Below, piece by piece: positions 60,131 to 64,000 of a stretch of 64,000 bases of DNA. Position 1 is the stretch's first letter, and each line of letters opens with the position of its first letter. The DNA comes from Gilliamella sp. wkB171 (lineage in GTDB: Bacteria; Pseudomonadota; Gammaproteobacteria; Enterobacterales; Orbaceae). The position numbers and the translations under genes were made by a program. The notes below the pieces were generated by a model. That model did no database searches, was not told the origin of the DNA, and saw only the letters and a program-made list of their open reading frames with translations. Location: NCBI RefSeq assembly GCF_001693755.1, contig NZ_LYST01000043.1:589010-653009 (forward strand), in the 5' to 3' direction.

Positions 60131-60403
60131 TGACTACCTCAAAAAATTATTTTTCTATATCTAAATTGTTTCATACATACAGAAATAAATAAATAGGAAA
60201 ATGAATTTATCAAGCAAATATACTTTTAATCAGCTATTTTTTAGATAATTTAACTGTTGTAACAATGTTTATTATAGCAAAGTGAATTTATATGGCTAAA
60301 CTGGCAAGAAAGCCGCATAAGCTATAAATAATCTATAATCCACTACTGAGTAAAATAAGAAATCGCATTTCCTATTGTTGTGATCTAAATAATACAATGG
60401 TTA

Positions 60404-60802
60404 CTAATGTTGAACCAATTTAGATATAGTTTTACGTTCTCGAATAGGCGGAACGCGTTGCCATAGATTAATCGGTGCTTCAAGCTTAGTCGCTATAGCT
60501 GGGGCAGTATAGAACTCTTTTAACTGAACACCTTGAGCGAGTTTGTCTATAGCTTGTTGACTTATTACCCCTTCAACTTGTACCCAATAAGTTTTTGGTA
60601 ATTTAAATTTTGGCGAGCTGATTTTTGACTGCAATTTACCATCATTGGTCAGTAATAATAATCCTTCACTGTCAGTATCTAGCCGACCTGCGGGATAAAA
60701 TTTGGGTAATGAAATAAAATCTTTTAATGTCTGATATTTTTCATGGGGAGAAAATTGCGTAATTACATTATACGGTTTGTTAAAAGCAATTAATGAGCGC
60801 AT
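60404..60802 (-). pseudogene. rluE: Truncated 23S rRNA pseudouridine synthase RluE
   Basis: RluE makes pseudouridine at 23S position 2457. The reading frame covers only about 132 residues against about 217 in E. coli. It keeps the catalytic GRLDTDSEGLLLLTNDG and the end PPIRERKT, then stops after ISKLVQH. A one-base shift restores SNWFNIS, like the expected TSWLKIT, but stops again after five codons. The C-terminal NRQVRRM and GFPTLRLIR region is not found downstream. Start at 60802 (MRSLIAFNKP) has AGGAAT before it. Probably inactive. Confidence 0.78.
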
Positions 60803-60925
60803 TTTATTCCTATCCATTTAACTATTAACTATGTTCAATAACAATATTTTTAATAATATAGTAAATCATTATCAATTTTCTAGCACTGTTAGTCATAATC
60901 ATTCAGCCAATAAACCGCAAAAAGC

Positions 60926-60952
60926 AAAAAAGCCCAGCATCTCTGCTGGGCT
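60926..60952 (-). terminator. rrn operon terminator
   Basis: 9-bp stem AGCCCAGCA / TGCTGGGCT with a GAGA loop on the minus strand, followed by TTTTT, 18 bases after 5S rRNA. Confidence 0.92.
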
Positions 60953-60969
60953 CTCGCACTAATTTAAAA

Positions 60970-61087
60970 GTCTGGCGGCACCCTACTCTCACATGGGTAA
61001 TACCCACACTACCATCGGCACTACGGCGTTTCACTTCTGAGTTCGGCATGGGGTCAGGTGGGACCACCGCGCTATTACCGCCAGACA
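60970..61087 (-). rRNA. rrf: 5S ribosomal RNA
   Basis: About 118 bases, complementary to the plus strand; begins TGTCTGGCGG and ends GCCAGAC, which pair as helix I. The conserved CCCACCTGACCCCATGCCGA and GCCGATGGTAGTGTGG blocks are present. Ends are estimated to within a base or two. Confidence 0.95.
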
Positions 61088-61238
61088 TATCCTGTCTTCT
61101 CTTTCTCTCAATTGACGAACATTATCACATATCTTCATCAATCGCTCAATCCGGAACAAACTGTTTTATTAATCTTTAACCATCTTTCGATGACTTCTTA
61201 CTCTCAACTTCGCGTAACCCAAAACAACTCCGAGTTGT
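61088..61238 (-). other. 23S-5S spacer
   Basis: About 150 bases with no tRNA gene. A short stem ACAACTC / GAGTTGT lies next to the 23S 3' end, likely part of the RNase III processing region. Confidence 0.55.

Positions 61239-64000
<2,762 letters not shown>

Noticed and set aside
61088..61238. tRNA in the 23S-5S spacer
   Set aside because: No TTC-loop or acceptor-stem pattern found on either strand.

Overview
The window looks like a chromosomal, mostly housekeeping stretch of an AT-rich gammaproteobacterium. Protein sequences and gene order match enteric and Pasteurella-type genomes: xerD-dsbC-recJ, sdaC-sdaB, envC-yibQ, glyQ-glyS, hemE-yjaG-hupA, argP/rpiA-serA, srlAEBD-gutM-srlR, lpoA-yraN-diaA, rppH-lgt-thyA, rpmB-rpmG and an rrn operon. 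Low GC, reduced operons (no ptsP between rppH and lgt, no gutQ after srlR, no nfi between hemE and yjaG) and carbohydrate genes (lacD, srl) fit an Orbaceae gut symbiont such as Gilliamella or a relative. That placement is inferred from memory of families; no database search was run.

Layout. 1-9.3 kb: the 3' end of a tagatose-bisphosphate aldolase gene, grxB with a membrane-protein gene, xerD-dsbC-recJ, mpl, the NAD(P)H-hydrate repair gene nnr and a lone XRE regulator. 9.3-12.3 kb: serine uptake and deamination (sdaC, sdaB) with a CRP-like site. 12.6-16.5 kb: proS, a decayed dual-specificity phosphatase gene, and bepA. 16.6-23.3 kb: a histidine phosphatase, rluC, dsbB, rluA, rdgB, rapZ and envC-yibQ. 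23.5-33.5 kb: glyQS, a YciC-like membrane protein, ybaK, hupA-yjaG-hemE, argP, rpiA, serA. 33.7-38 kb: a complete sorbitol PTS operon with its regulators. 38.2-42.3 kb: dps, an FMN reductase, mutH, a degraded region and argA with an ARG box. 42.6-47.5 kb: a shikimate/aromatic locus (two MFS carriers, aroL, ydiL, aroE-like gene) with TyrR boxes. 47.7-60.8 kb: rpmBG, gltP, gyrA, diaA-yraN-lpoA, rlmM, lpxL, thyA-lgt-rppH and a truncated rluE. 60.9-64 kb: 5S rRNA and most of 23S rRNA on the minus strand.

How the genes fit together. Several envelope functions meet here: disulfide chemistry (dsbC, dsbB), outer-membrane assembly and peptidoglycan (bepA, envC, lpoA, mpl, lgt, lpxL). Translation and rRNA maturation are also well represented (proS, glyQS, ybaK, rluA, rluC, rlmM, rpmBG, rrn). 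The regulated metabolic modules carry readable control sites: a perfect TyrR box before aroL, an ARG box before argA, a CRP-like site before sdaC, and a 14-bp perfect inverted repeat before srlA that is partly repeated before srlR.

I did not find a mobile element, CRISPR array, prophage, toxin-antitoxin pair or an obviously new multi-gene system. The items most worth a second look are the ydi/aroL shikimate locus with its operator set, two clear gene-decay events (phosphatase pseudogene and truncated rluE), an acidic insertion in the GyrA C-terminal domain, loss of the second disulfide in DsbC, a structured rpmB leader, and an unexplained frameshifted membrane-protein-like stretch with a 7-bp tandem repeat at 40.4-40.8 kb.
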